Below, piece by piece: positions 1 to 7,743 of a stretch of 41,141 nucleotides of DNA. How positions within the stretch are numbered: the stretch's first letter is position 1; every line of letters starts with the position of its first letter. The DNA is taken from assembly GCF_002727125.1 (NCBI RefSeq), contig NZ_NHOA01000042.1, positions 1-41,141 on the forward strand, in the 5' to 3' direction. The notes beneath the pieces were generated by a model, which saw nothing but the letters and a program-made list of their open reading frames with translations, was not told the origin of the DNA and searched no databases. A program made the position numbers and the translations under genes. This stretch comes from Halorubrum persicum (GTDB lineage: Archaea > Halobacteriota > Halobacteria > Halobacteriales > Haloferacaceae).

Positions 1-45
1 GGCGGGACTAAGGGGCAACCGCGAGTCCTCGCAGGTGGGGCTTTG
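1..45 (+). repeat. Left-edge fragment of a dispersed intergenic repeat
   Basis: This non-coding stretch has the same order of blocks as the element at 40945-41055 read on the minus strand: GGGACT, then AAGGGGCA, an inner GC-rich hairpin, and finally TGGGGCTTTG. The inner hairpin here is GCGAG (21-25), TC, CTCGC (28-32). The outer arms pair as C-AAG/CAAAG but carry GGGG on one side and CCCC read on the other strand, the same peculiarity as at the right edge. The fragment is cut by the window start. Membership of one family is inferred from these two copies only. Confidence 0.5.
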
Positions 46-92
46 AAACCGTTAACCGTCGATCCCGTACTACCGAAACGGCGGTCACACAG

Positions 93-665
93 TTACTCCA
101 CCTCCCGCGTCAGCTGCTCGCGGTACGGTTCGAACCCGTGTTTCTCGTAGAACGCCATCGCTCGCTCGTTGTCGACGTCGACGTCGAGCCGGAGCTCGCC
201 GCAGTCCCGCTCCCGAGCGTCGGCCGCCGCGCGCTCCAGGAGCCGGCTCGCGACGCCGCTCCCCCGGTACGGCTCCCGGACGTAGATGTCGCCGACCACC
301 AGCCGGTCGGGACGGTCGAACACCGTGGGGCACTCGTCGACGCTCGTCGAGACGAACGCCACGAGCTCGCGGTCCGGCTCCGGGACGCCGGGGGGCGCGG
401 GGTCGGTCGGGGCGAGGGCGTCGCCGTCGGTCGCACCCGGATCGGCGTCCGAGCCGGCCGCGACGACCCACACCCGGCGGTCCGGGTTCTCCCGCAGCAG
501 GCCGAGCTGGAACTCGGTCTCCGCGGCGATCAGCTCTCCGTCGGGTCGGTCCGCGAGCGCGTGTCTCGCCACATTCGCTGCAAGGTCGCGGTGATACGGG
601 AGCCACAGCTCCGCCGCGTACCGCTCGACGGCGGCCTCGGTGGCCGGCAGGCGTCGGATCTCCAT
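93..665 (-). CDS. GNAT family N-acetyltransferase
   Basis: This 190-residue protein looks like a cytoplasmic acyl-CoA-dependent N-acetyltransferase of the GNAT superfamily. The acetyl-CoA-binding signature is visible in the second half as [16 protein letters not shown] (the R/QxxGxG/A loop plus helix). It is followed by the usual C-terminal strand-helix-strand ending in [13 protein letters not shown], where the Tyr is the typical general acid. The N-terminal part (about residues 1-80) carries the acceptor side and gives no clue to the substrate. I chose the ATG at 665 (MEIRRL) because GNAT proteins start with this short strand. An in-frame extension to 776 would run through the upstream gap toward the divergent rpo11. 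It is transcribed away from rpo11 and is probably monocistronic. The family is clear and the substrate unknown. Confidence 0.85.
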   Translation of the reverse strand: MEIRRLPATEAAVERYAAELWLPYHRDLAANVARHALADRPDGELIAAETEFQLGLLRENPDRRVWVVAAGSDADPGATDGDALAPTDPAPPGVPEPDRELVAFVSTSVDECPTVFDRPDRLVVGDIYVREPYRGSGVASRLLERAAADARERDCGELRLDVDVDNERAMAFYEKHGFEPYREQLTREVE

Positions 666-778
666 ACGGCGGCAACCGGAGCCGGCGGCATACGCTTTCG
701 GGTCGCGTGGGGACCGGTCGCACCTCTCGATATTCGGGAGACGAAAGCTTGAAACGCCGCTCGCTCGACCTGACAAAC

Positions 779-1057
779 ATGAAACTGCGGGTCATCGAGA
801 AAACCGACACGGAGCTCCGCATCGAGATCGCCGGCGAGGACCACACGTTCATGAACGTGCTGAAGGGCGTCCTGCTGGAGACCGACGACGTCGCGGCCGC
901 GACCTACGACATGAACCCCGAGCAGTCCGGCGGCCAGACGGAGCCGGTGTTGACGGTGAAAGCCGAGTCCGGCGATCCGCTCGACGTGCTCGCCGACGCC
1001 GCCGGGTCGATCACCGACCGCACGGACGCGCTGCGCGACGCCGTGAAGGCGGCCTGA
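779..1057 (+). CDS. rpo11: DNA-directed RNA polymerase subunit Rpo11 (RpoL)
   Basis: This 92-residue protein is the archaeal counterpart of eukaryotic RPB11 and of the N-terminal domain of bacterial alpha. It pairs with Rpo3 to form the assembly platform of RNA polymerase. The diagnostic segment is [14 protein letters not shown] near residue 21, the conserved 'HT-N-L---L' helix of the family, and the length is typical of archaeal L subunits. The ATG at 779 gives the canonical [10 protein letters not shown] start. A weak TATA-like GCTTGAAAC lies 24-32 bases upstream, fitting a leaderless transcript. In many haloarchaea this gene sits beside unrelated genes, and here the neighbours (GNAT, glycosyltransferase) give no functional link. 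Identification is secure. Confidence 0.95.
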   Translation: MKLRVIEKTDTELRIEIAGEDHTFMNVLKGVLLETDDVAAATYDMNPEQSGGQTEPVLTVKAESGDPLDVLADAAGSITDRTDALRDAVKAA

Positions 1058-1082
1058 ACCGGGACCGACGAGCGTTTCGGAG

Positions 1083-1130
1083 CGTCTTTTCGTCCGCTTT
1101 CTCGCCCTTCACCCTCCGCTCTTTCCCGCG
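1083..1130 (+). terminator. Pyrimidine-rich probable terminator after rpo11
   Basis: Several T clusters (CTTTTCG, CTTTCTCG, CTCTTTCC) occur on the coding strand from 26 bases after the rpo11 stop. Archaeal intrinsic termination depends on such U-rich runs without needing a hairpin. No strong stem is visible. The function is inferred from composition and position. Confidence 0.4.
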
Positions 1131-1186
1131 AGCCGCCCGGCCGAACGAGGGGCATACCTAAGTGCCGACTCCCGAAACGGGGAGGT

Positions 1187-2233
1187 ATGCCGCCGAGCGT
1201 ACTCATGCTGGGATGGGGATATCCGCCGAACATCACCGGTGGGCTCGACGTTCACGTCGGTGAACTCTTCTCCGGGCTCCGCGACGACTTCGGGGTGGAC
1301 GCCACCCTCGTGTTGCCCGCGGAGTTCGCGCCGGACGACGAGCCGGGGATCGAGCCGGTCGAGACGGGGAAGGGGGACGTTGCGGCCCGCGTCGACCGCC
1401 TCAGCGACCGGTTCGCGGATCTCGCTCCGGACCACGACGTGATCCACACGCACGACTGGTTCGGCTACGGCCCCGGCCGACAGGCCGCGCGCGCGTCGGA
1501 CGCGACGTGGGTGTCGTCGTTCCACTCGCTGGCGAGCGACCGCAACATCGACCCGCCGACCCGCGAGGTCGAGACCGAGCGCCGCCTCGCGAACGCCGCG
1601 GACACCAACATCGCGGTCAGCGAACTCGTGCGCGAGGACATCCGCGAGCTGTACGACGCCGACTCCCGCGTCGTGTACAACGGCTTCTCGACGCCGAAGT
1701 TCTCCGGGAAAGACATCCGCGAAGACCTCGGAATCCACGGCGAGATGCTGTTCTTCGTCGGGAGACACACGGACCAGAAGGGGATCTCGCACCTGCTGTA
1801 CGCGATGCGGAAGCTCCACCGCCACGACGTGACGCTCGTCGTCGGCGGATCGGGCCACCAGACCGACCAGCTGAAGCGGTTCGTCGAGCTGCTCGGCATC
1901 GAGGACCGCGTCGAGTTCGTCGGCTACGTTCCGGAGGCGGAGCTGGGCGACTACTACGCCGCCGCCGACGCGTTCGTCTCCCCCTCGTACGCGGAGCCGT
2001 TCGGCATCACGATCACCGAGGCGCTGGAGTCCGGAACGCAGGTCGTCGCCACGCGCTCGGGCGTCGCGGAGGTGCTCCCGGACGACTGCCTCGTCGAGGT
2101 GGAAGTCGACTCGGAGTCGATCGTCGACGGGATCGCGACCGCGCTCGACCGCGAGGAGCCCCCGGCGTACGAGCGGCGCGAGTGGTCGGACGTCACCGAG
2201 GACACGCTCGCCGTCTACGAAGACGTGGCGTAA
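1187..2233 (+). CDS. GT4-family glycosyltransferase
   Basis: This 348-residue cytoplasmic retaining glycosyltransferase has a GT-B fold. The N-terminal Rossmann domain opens with LMLGWGYPPNITGGLDVHV, the glycine-rich acceptor-side loop typical of glycogen-synthase-like and other GT4 enzymes. The sequence HTHDWFG follows in the first domain. The C-terminal domain begins near residue 180 with MLFFVGRHTDQKGISHLL and contains EPFGITITEALESG, the E-x7-E motif that binds the nucleotide-sugar donor. A GGAGGT sequence (1181-1186) directly abuts the ATG, too close for a normal Shine-Dalgarno, while ATACCTA about 30 bases upstream could be a TATA box. Donor and acceptor cannot be read from the sequence. 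No glycan cluster surrounds it, so a stand-alone role in storage or compatible-solute sugar metabolism is as likely as surface glycosylation. Confidence 0.85.
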   Translation: MPPSVLMLGWGYPPNITGGLDVHVGELFSGLRDDFGVDATLVLPAEFAPDDEPGIEPVETGKGDVAARVDRLSDRFADLAPDHDVIHTHDWFGYGPGRQAARASDATWVSSFHSLASDRNIDPPTREVETERRLANAADTNIAVSELVREDIRELYDADSRVVYNGFSTPKFSGKDIREDLGIHGEMLFFVGRHTDQKGISHLLYAMRKLHRHDVTLVVGGSGHQTDQLKRFVELLGIEDRVEFVGYVPEAELGDYYAAADAFVSPSYAEPFGITITEALESGTQVVATRSGVAEVLPDDCLVEVEVDSESIVDGIATALDREEPPAYERREWSDVTEDTLAVYEDVA

Positions 2234-2321
2234 GACGCTCGGCACTCCGCTCGGCGTTTCTCAACTCGTTTCCACTGGTATCGACCGCGGCTCACCGCGT
2301 CTGCCCGGCGCTACTCGCCGG

Positions 2322-2681
2322 CTAGTCGCCGCCGCTCGCGTCGCCCGCGTCGCCGTCGACAGCGCTGCCGTCGCCGCGGTACACGTCGAACTCGGTGGCC
2401 GCCTCCGGGTGGGTGATCCGGAAGCCGTCCGCGGTGTCGATCACGCCCCGTGTGCTTCCGGACTCGCCGCCGTACGGGCTCTCCTCGCCGTCGACGCCGC
2501 TCCCGCCCTGATACGGCGAGGTGTACGGCGACTCGGAGACGGGCTCGTCGAAGTCCTCCGGCGGGAGGTAGATCCGCTCGCCGCTCGCCGAGCGCACGAC
2601 GACCGCGATGTCACGAGTTCCGCTCACGTCGATGACGGTCCGCTCTCCCGTGACGCGCGCGTCGATGTCGATCTCGTCCAT
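2322..2681 (-). CDS. Small acidic haloarchaeal protein, function unknown
   Basis: This 119-residue, strongly acidic soluble protein shows no signal peptide or membrane helix. The N-terminal 45 residues form a compact beta-rich pattern (MDEIDIDARVTGERTVIDV, then DIAVVVRSASGERIYLPPED). A Tyr/Ser/Pro/Gly-rich middle (SPYTSPYQGGSGVDGEESPY) and a short second conserved patch near residue 80 (RGVIDTADGFRITHPEA) follow, before an Asp/Gly tail. I recall similar haloarchaeal conserved hypotheticals (possibly DUF7510) but cannot confirm the match. It lies tail-to-tail with the glycosyltransferase and head-to-head with rpa1 across 143 bases, so it could share a control region with the replication operon. 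No function is proposed. Confidence 0.65.
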   Translation of the reverse strand: MDEIDIDARVTGERTVIDVSGTRDIAVVVRSASGERIYLPPEDFDEPVSESPYTSPYQGGSGVDGEESPYGGESGSTRGVIDTADGFRITHPEAATEFDVYRGDGSAVDGDAGDASGGD

Positions 2682-2824
2682 GCCCCACGTTGCGGACGGG
2701 GGCGGTTTAGCACTACCGGCGCCCGCGGCCGACGAGGTCCCGGAGGCGGGCGACGGGCACCGCGGATCCGAGATCCGGGAGGGGTGGTGAACCCTTTTGT
2801 GCGGTCGCGTCGAACTCCGACCCG

Positions 2825-4099
2825 ATGGACGTCAACAGCCATGCCGAGGAGCTCGCCTCCGACCTCGGTGTCGACAAAGAGGAGGTCAAAGCCGACCTGC
2901 AGAACCTGCTGGAGTACAGCGTCCCGATCGACGAGGCCAAACAGAGCGTCCGCCGGAAACACGGCGGGGGTGGCGGCGGCTCGACGCCGACGCCCGACGC
3001 CGTCGACGTGGGCGAGATCACCACCGACCACGACGGCGTGACGGTCACCGTCAGGGTGCTCACGCAGGGGACCCGCACGATCCGGTATCAGGGCGACGAC
3101 CTCACGATCCGCGAGGGGGAGATCGCCGACGAGACCGGTGTCATCTCCTACACCGCGTGGCAGGACTTCGGCTTCGAGCCGGGCGACTCGCTGACGATCG
3201 GCAACGCCGGCGTCCGCGAGTGGGAGGGCGAGCCCGAACTCAACCTCAACGACTCCACCACCGTCGCCATCGCCGACGAGCCCGTCGAGGTCGATCGGGC
3301 GGTCGGCGGCGACCGGAGCCTCGTCGACATCGACGCGGGCGACCGCGGGCGTAACGTCGAGGTCCGCGTGCTGGAGGTCGACGAGAAGACGATCTCCGGG
3401 CGGGACGGCGAGACGGAGATCTTGGAAGGAGTCGTCGGCGACGCCACCGCGAAGCTGCCGTTCACCGACTGGCAGCCCCGCTCCGAGCTGAAGCCGGGCA
3501 CCGACCTCCGGATCGAGGACGTGTACGTCCGCGAGTTCCGCGGCGTCCCCTCGCTCAACCTCACGGAGTTCTCGACGGTGACGCCGCTCCCGGACCCCGT
3601 CGAGGTCGCCGAGGACGCGCCCCGGCTGTCGATCGCCGAGGCGGTCGGCTCCGGCGGCATGTTCGACGTGGAGATCGTCGGCAACGTCCTCGAGATCCGG
3701 GACGGCTCCGGGCTCATCGAGCGCTGTCCGGAGTGCGGCCGCGTGGTCCAGAACGGCCAGTGTCGGAGCCACGGCGACGTGGACGGCGAGGACGACCTCC
3801 GCGTGAAGGCGATCGTCGACGACGGCACCGACACCGTCACCGTCGTCCTCGACGACGAACTGACCGCCGAGGTGTACGGCGGCGGGCTCGACGACGCCCT
3901 CGACGCCGCGAAGGACGCGATGGACAAGGCGGTCGTCGCGGACGACATCGCCGACTCGCTGGTCGGGCGCGCGTACCGCGTCCGCGGGAACCTCTCGGTC
4001 GACGACTACGGCGCCAACCTCGACGCGACCGAGTTCGCGCTCGCGGACGACGACCCCGCCGACCACGCCCGCGCCGCGCTCGCGGAGGTGGGCGAATGA
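2825..4099 (+). CDS. rpa1: Replication protein A, three-OB-fold subunit (RPA1 type)
   Basis: This 424-residue single-stranded DNA-binding protein acts in replication, repair and recombination. A short helical N-terminus (1-50) and Gly-rich linker precede OB folds at about 58-150, 165-270 and a third from about 275. The first two carry the repeated pattern GVISYTAWQDFGFEPGD / AKLPFTDWQPRSELKPG, typical of RPA strands. A zinc finger C301-x2-C304-x8-C313-x2-H316 sits in the third fold, as in RPA70. Length, three folds and the downstream partner match haloarchaeal RPA1 (Haloferax rpa1, about 427 residues) rather than the two-gene RPA3 type. A TATA-like CCCTTTTGTG lies about 27 bases upstream. The stop overlaps the next start as ATGA. 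Identification is strong, and the '1' numbering follows the Haloferax operon layout. Confidence 0.92.
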   Translation: MDVNSHAEELASDLGVDKEEVKADLQNLLEYSVPIDEAKQSVRRKHGGGGGGSTPTPDAVDVGEITTDHDGVTVTVRVLTQGTRTIRYQGDDLTIREGEIADETGVISYTAWQDFGFEPGDSLTIGNAGVREWEGEPELNLNDSTTVAIADEPVEVDRAVGGDRSLVDIDAGDRGRNVEVRVLEVDEKTISGRDGETEILEGVVGDATAKLPFTDWQPRSELKPGTDLRIEDVYVREFRGVPSLNLTEFSTVTPLPDPVEVAEDAPRLSIAEAVGSGGMFDVEIVGNVLEIRDGSGLIERCPECGRVVQNGQCRSHGDVDGEDDLRVKAIVDDGTDTVTVVLDDELTAEVYGGGLDDALDAAKDAMDKAVVADDIADSLVGRAYRVRGNLSVDDYGANLDATEFALADDDPADHARAALAEVGE

Positions 4100-5781
4100 G
4101 CGACGACGGGCCGGGCGCCCGCGAGGTCGCCCACCGGCTGTTCGCCGCCGAGTTCGACGACGCCTCCCTCTCGTACTCCGAGAGCGACGAGGAGCGCGCC
4201 CCGAACTACGTGGTCACGCCGACCGGCGCGCGCGTGAACCGACTGTTCGTCGCCGGCGTGCTCACCGAGGTCGAGCGCGTCAACGACGAGACGCGCCGCG
4301 GGCGGGTCGTCGATCCCACCGGCGCGTTCGTCACCTACGCCGGGCAGTACCAGCCGGAGGCGCAGGCCTTCTTAGAGCGCGCCGACCCGCCGTCGTTCGT
4401 CGCGCTCACGGGGAAGGCGCGCACCTTCGAACCCGAGGACTCCGACCGCGTGTTCACCTCGGTCCGGCCCGAGAGCCTCAACGAGGTCGACGCCGACACT
4501 CGCGACCGGTGGGTCGTCTCCGCCGCGGAGGCCACGCTCGACCGGCTCGCCGTCTTCGCGGCGGCGCTCGACTCCGACCTCCGGGGCGAGGCGCTCCGCG
4601 CGGCGCTCGAATCGGGCGGCGCGCCCGCCTCGCTGGCGGCCGGAATCCCGAAGGCGATCGCCCACTACGACACCTCGACGGCCTACGTCGAGGCGCTCCG
4701 GCGGCTCGCCGTCGACGCCCTGGAGCTGATCGCCGGCGACCGCGACGAGGTGCGCGCCCTCGAGGCCGCGCCCGACGAGGGCGGCGAGGCCGCGATCGGC
4801 GCGCTCCCGGAGACCGACGTTACGATCGAGGCGCCGACCGACGCGGTCGCCGACTCGTCGGCGGCCGATCCGGCGGTGTCCGACTCCGAACAGCCCGAAC
4901 CGGTCTCTGAGACGGACTCCGAGGCCGCGGAGGTCGAGACGACTGAGACGAGTGAGGCAGCCGAGGCGACCGAAGCGACCGAGACGGCCGAGGCGACCGA
5001 GACGATCGACTCCGAATCGACGGAGTCCGCCTCGATCGGCTCCGAAGCATCCGACGCTGCCGATGCTGTCGACACTGCGGACGCCGCCGACGCCGCCGAC
5101 GCCGCGGCTGTCGACTCCGACTCCGCACCCACCGGGACCGAGTCCGCCGCGTCCGTGCCCGACCCCTCGGAGACGGAGTCCGAGTCCCTCGACGCCGAGC
5201 CGGAACCCGACCTCGGTTCCGAGCCCGCCGACGAGAGCGACGGACTCGGCGACTTCGACGCCGGAGCGGGCGACGCCGGCGAAGCCGGCGCGGAGAGCGC
5301 CGACGTCGACCTCGACGAGCCGCCGACCGAGCCCGCCGCCGACGAGATGTACGAACTCGACGACGCGGAGCGCGAGGAGATCGAGTCGGAGTTCGGCACC
5401 GACTTCTCGACCGGCAGCGAAGTCGACGAGCCCGGCGAGGCCGACATCGACGTTCCCGACCCCGAGGAGATGGAGGAGCCGGCCGCGGCCGAGAGCGCTG
5501 ACACGGCCGCGGGGCAGTCGGACGCCGGCGCGCAGCCGGCGGACGAGGTGCCGGCGGGCGACGAGGCGGGCGAAACGGCCGCCGACATCGACCTCGAAGC
5601 CGCGGTCGTCGACGCGATGGGCGCGCTCGACGACGGCGACGGCGCCGACCGCGAGGCGGTCGTGGAGGCCGTCGCCGACGATCACGGGGTCGCGGCCGAC
5701 GCGGTCGAGGACGCGATCCAGGACGCGCTGATGAGCGGGAAGTGTTACGAGCCGGGCGACGGCATGCTCAAACCGATCTGA
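4096..5781 (+). CDS. rpap1: RPA-associated protein (RPAP1 type)
   Basis: This 561-residue protein belongs to the RPAP family (COG3390), which in Haloferax binds its cognate RPA. The N-terminal 215 residues form the conserved part: an OB-like core with NYVVTPTGARVNRLFVAGVL and GAFVTYAGQYQPEAQAFL, followed by a helical region. Residues of about 230-485 are a low-complexity acidic linker full of Glu/Ala/Thr/Ser, including TEATEATETAEATET and an Asp-Ala repeat, probably disordered. The last 65 residues (from DLEAAVVDAMGALDD) have a winged-helix pattern ending GKCYEPGDGMLKPI, like the C-terminus of RPA32. I chose the ATG at 4096 because it overlaps the rpa1 stop. The reading frame stays open far upstream only because of high G+C. 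The stop overlaps the next ATG by one base. Confidence 0.9.
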   Translation: MSDDGPGAREVAHRLFAAEFDDASLSYSESDEERAPNYVVTPTGARVNRLFVAGVLTEVERVNDETRRGRVVDPTGAFVTYAGQYQPEAQAFLERADPPSFVALTGKARTFEPEDSDRVFTSVRPESLNEVDADTRDRWVVSAAEATLDRLAVFAAALDSDLRGEALRAALESGGAPASLAAGIPKAIAHYDTSTAYVEALRRLAVDALELIAGDRDEVRALEAAPDEGGEAAIGALPETDVTIEAPTDAVADSSAADPAVSDSEQPEPVSETDSEAAEVETTETSEAAEATEATETAEATETIDSESTESASIGSEASDAADAVDTADAADAADAAAVDSDSAPTGTESAASVPDPSETESESLDAEPEPDLGSEPADESDGLGDFDAGAGDAGEAGAESADVDLDEPPTEPAADEMYELDDAEREEIESEFGTDFSTGSEVDEPGEADIDVPDPEEMEEPAAAESADTAAGQSDAGAQPADEVPAGDEAGETAADIDLEAAVVDAMGALDDGDGADREAVVEAVADDHGVAADAVEDAIQDALMSGKCYEPGDGMLKPI

Positions 5782-6593
5782 TGACGCCGGGGGCGTCGCC
5801 CGCCGTCGAGCCGGTGGTCGGCGAGCCGGCGGCCGTGGCCGACCTCGGGAGCGAGCGCGCCCTGCTGGTCGCCGACGTGCACGCGGGCATCGAGGTCGGG
5901 CTCCGCTACGAGCGCGGCGTCGAGCTCGACAGCCGCGCCGCCGAGCGCCGCGAGCGCCTCTGCGATCTGATCGCCGAGACCGACGCCGACCGACTGGTGG
6001 TTCTCGGCGACCTCGCACACCGGATCGCGGCGCCGGAGGGCGACGAACGCGAGGAGCTCGTCGAGCTGGCCCGGGCGGTGACGGACCGGGTCCCCATGAC
6101 GCTCGTCGAGGGCAACCACGACGCCGGAGTCGCGGAGGCGTTCGCCGACGATCTGGACGTGATCGGGGCCGGCGGCGGGATTCTCGGCGACGGCAGCCGC
6201 GGCGCCAACGGCGCGTCCCCCCGCGGAGACACGGGAATCGGCGTCCTCCACGGCCACACGTGGCCCGATCCCGCACTCCTCGACGCCGACGTGGTGTGTA
6301 TGGGCCACGAGCATCCCCAACTGCGGCTGGAAGACGCGGTCGGCGGGTCGCGCGTGGAGCGCGCCTGGCTCCGCGGACCCCTCGATCCGGCGGCGTTCGT
6401 GGAGGGGGACGAGCATGCTCCCTCCGAACCGCCCGAACTCGTCGTCTTTCCCGCGTTCAACGAGCGCTCCGGGGGGACGTGGATCAACGTCGACGGCCAG
6501 TCGTTCCTGGCGCCGTTTCTCCCGGAGGCCCTCCCGTCCGGCGACGCCTACCTGTTGAACGGGACGCGACTCGGCGACTTCCGACGGATCTGA
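5781..6593 (+). CDS. rpe: Calcineurin-like phosphoesterase of the RPA operon
   Basis: This 270-residue metallophosphoesterase of the calcineurin/MPP superfamily is soluble and probably binds two metals. The motifs appear in order: LVADVHAG (DxH), VVLGDLAH (GD), VEGNHD (GNHD), GVLHGHTW (GH) and VCMGHEHPQL (GHxH). It resembles COG1407 enzymes, the same type found as the third gene (rpe) of the rpa1 operon in Haloferax volcanii. The start ATG shares its A with the rpap1 stop (TGATG), so translation is probably coupled. A downstream nuclease or phosphatase role in DNA metabolism is suggested only by operon context, and the substrate is unknown. Residues of about 140-150 hold a short Gly/Asn insert between motifs. 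An upstream in-frame ATG would lie inside rpap1 and is not preferred. Confidence 0.88.
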   Translation: MTPGASPAVEPVVGEPAAVADLGSERALLVADVHAGIEVGLRYERGVELDSRAAERRERLCDLIAETDADRLVVLGDLAHRIAAPEGDEREELVELARAVTDRVPMTLVEGNHDAGVAEAFADDLDVIGAGGGILGDGSRGANGASPRGDTGIGVLHGHTWPDPALLDADVVCMGHEHPQLRLEDAVGGSRVERAWLRGPLDPAAFVEGDEHAPSEPPELVVFPAFNERSGGTWINVDGQSFLAPFLPEALPSGDAYLLNGTRLGDFRRI

Positions 6594-6669
6594 AGGGGCG
6601 ACGCTCCTCCCCGGCTCGCCGCCCTCCCGCGCCGGGAGCGTTTTTCTCTCGCGGGACGAAACGACGCCC

Positions 6670-7245
6670 ATGACCGTCGACCGCGCGCCGACCGAGATCG
6701 ACGAGGCGGGGTGGCACTGGCTCCGGGTCAAACACGTAACGGGATTTCCGCGGGACGCCCGGGACGGCTACTTCCCGGAACACGATGTGACGCGGCCGGC
6801 GGCGACGACGGAGGCGCACCTCCCGGCGATCGAGGCCGACGAGGAGTCGCTCCCGGCCGACGCCGAGACCGTCGCCGACGCGGACCGGCTCGCTCTCGAA
6901 ACGACGTACCTGAGCGGGAAGTGGCTCGTCGAGCGCCCGCCAGAGGCGGTGGACGACCTCTGGGAGGCGGTGGTCGACGATGTCGCGGCGGGGCGCTTCT
7001 GGGACGCGAAGGTCTCGACCCGCGCCGGCTGCGAGGCGTTCGGCGAGACGGAGCACGCGGTGCTCGTGTTCACGCCGAACTACTTCGACCGGAGGGACGT
7101 CGATCGGGTGCGACGCCGGCTCAGGGACGCCCACGGGGTGACTCGAGAGATCCGGTACCGCCCGGACGTGTACACGCTTGAGGGCGTCCACGAAACGCGG
7201 CTCGGCCCCCTCACCGACTCGGGCTCGGCGCGATTCAGAGGTTGA
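6670..7245 (+). CDS. Bles03/DUF1917-like protein (putative phosphothreonine-lyase domain)
   Basis: This 191-residue soluble protein contains WHWLRVKHVTGFP near the start. Its middle has GKWLVERPPEAVDDLWEAV followed by AKVSTRAG, and then HAVLVFTPNYFDRRDV. This order (tryptophan-rich start, 'GKW', 'KVST', 'VYT' near the end) is what I associate with the Bles03/UPF0696 family (PF08939), often annotated as a putative phosphothreonine lyase domain protein. No enzymatic activity has been shown for haloarchaeal members as far as I know. It follows the RPA operon by 76 bases and could be read through from it, but the spacing is larger than within the operon. It faces the DUF35 gene with a 36-base gap containing a strong hairpin. 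Confidence 0.7.
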   Translation: MTVDRAPTEIDEAGWHWLRVKHVTGFPRDARDGYFPEHDVTRPAATTEAHLPAIEADEESLPADAETVADADRLALETTYLSGKWLVERPPEAVDDLWEAVVDDVAAGRFWDAKVSTRAGCEAFGETEHAVLVFTPNYFDRRDVDRVRRRLRDAHGVTREIRYRPDVYTLEGVHETRLGPLTDSGSARFRG

Positions 7246-7263
7246 GCCGGCGACAGCGCCGGC
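7246..7263. terminator. GC hairpin between convergent genes
   Basis: A perfect stem of GCCGGCG (7246-7252) and CGCCGGC (7257-7263) closes a four-base ACAG loop directly after the TGA of the upstream gene. It fills half of the 36-base gap between convergent genes. There is no flanking T run, so it may act more as a 3' end stabiliser than as a terminator. Confidence 0.4.
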
Positions 7264-7281
7264 GGCTCGCGGCGTCGCCGA

Positions 7282-7743
7282 CTACTCGACCGGCCGGAAC
7301 CGGAACCCGTCCCACGCCTGGCTCTCGGGTTCGCGGATCCCGGCGCCCGGTTCGCGCAGTTCGCCGGCGTAGACCGGCTCGACGCGGTCGCCGATGTCGA
7401 CGTCGAACGTCTCCCCGGAGTCGTCCTCCCGTCCGGCGATCTGTCCGAGCGCGCGGACGGCCGGGCCGTCGTACTCGTCGCCCAGTTCGAACTCGACGAT
7501 AGCGAGGGTGTTGGGTTCGCGGACGCCCGGCGGCGTCGCCGTCGAGGTGGTCCACGTGAGGACGTGCCCCTCGTACTCGCGGAGGTCGACCGTTCCGACG
7601 CGCTCGGCACCGTTCGGGCTCACGGTGTGGGGCGGGTAGGTGACGGTGCCGTCCGCGTACTCGGCGGCCTCGAAGGTCGGTTCGGCGGTCTCTTCGCTCC
7701 CGTCTCCCGCGTTCGCGTCGTCGGTCGCGTCGTTGTCGCTCAT
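7282..7743 (-). CDS. DUF35 OB-fold protein, partner of thiolase
   Basis: This 153-residue protein is of the DUF35 (Zn-ribbon/OB-fold) type that accompanies archaeal thiolases and the HMG-CoA synthase complex. After a 25-residue acidic leader, the region of about 28-45 (YADGTVTYPPHTVSPNG) corresponds to the ribbon. The OB fold follows, with GTVDLREYEGHVLTWT and TLAIVEFELGDEYDGPAVRALGQI. The protein has no cysteine at all, so the zinc ribbon seen in classical members is lost, while the PP element remains. Its start overlaps the stop of the upstream thiolase-like gene as ATGA, implying stoichiometric expression and probably a complex that handles or channels acyl-CoA. The family assignment is good and the substrate unknown. 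Confidence 0.78.
   Translation of the reverse strand: MSDNDATDDANAGDGSEETAEPTFEAAEYADGTVTYPPHTVSPNGAERVGTVDLREYEGHVLTWTTSTATPPGVREPNTLAIVEFELGDEYDGPAVRALGQIAGREDDSGETFDVDIGDRVEPVYAGELREPGAGIREPESQAWDGFRFRPVE

Noticed and set aside
127-141. GGTTCGAACCCGTG, resembling a tRNA T-loop
   Set aside because: It is inside the GNAT gene, encoding the HGFEP segment, and no cloverleaf can be built around it.
2624-4066. A 480-codon minus-strand frame opposite rpa1
   Set aside because: The plus-strand frame has three OB folds and a zinc finger; the antisense translation has no domain pattern.
4930-5010. Short repeats in rpap1 considered as a CRISPR-like or minisatellite array
   Set aside because: The repeats are in frame, encode Thr-Glu-Ala units of a disordered linker, and have no unique spacers.
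4372-6276. A 634-codon minus-strand frame across rpap1 and the phosphoesterase
   Set aside because: Low-complexity Gly/Arg/Leu repeats mirror the Glu/Ala/Thr repeats of rpap1 and are a by-product of them.
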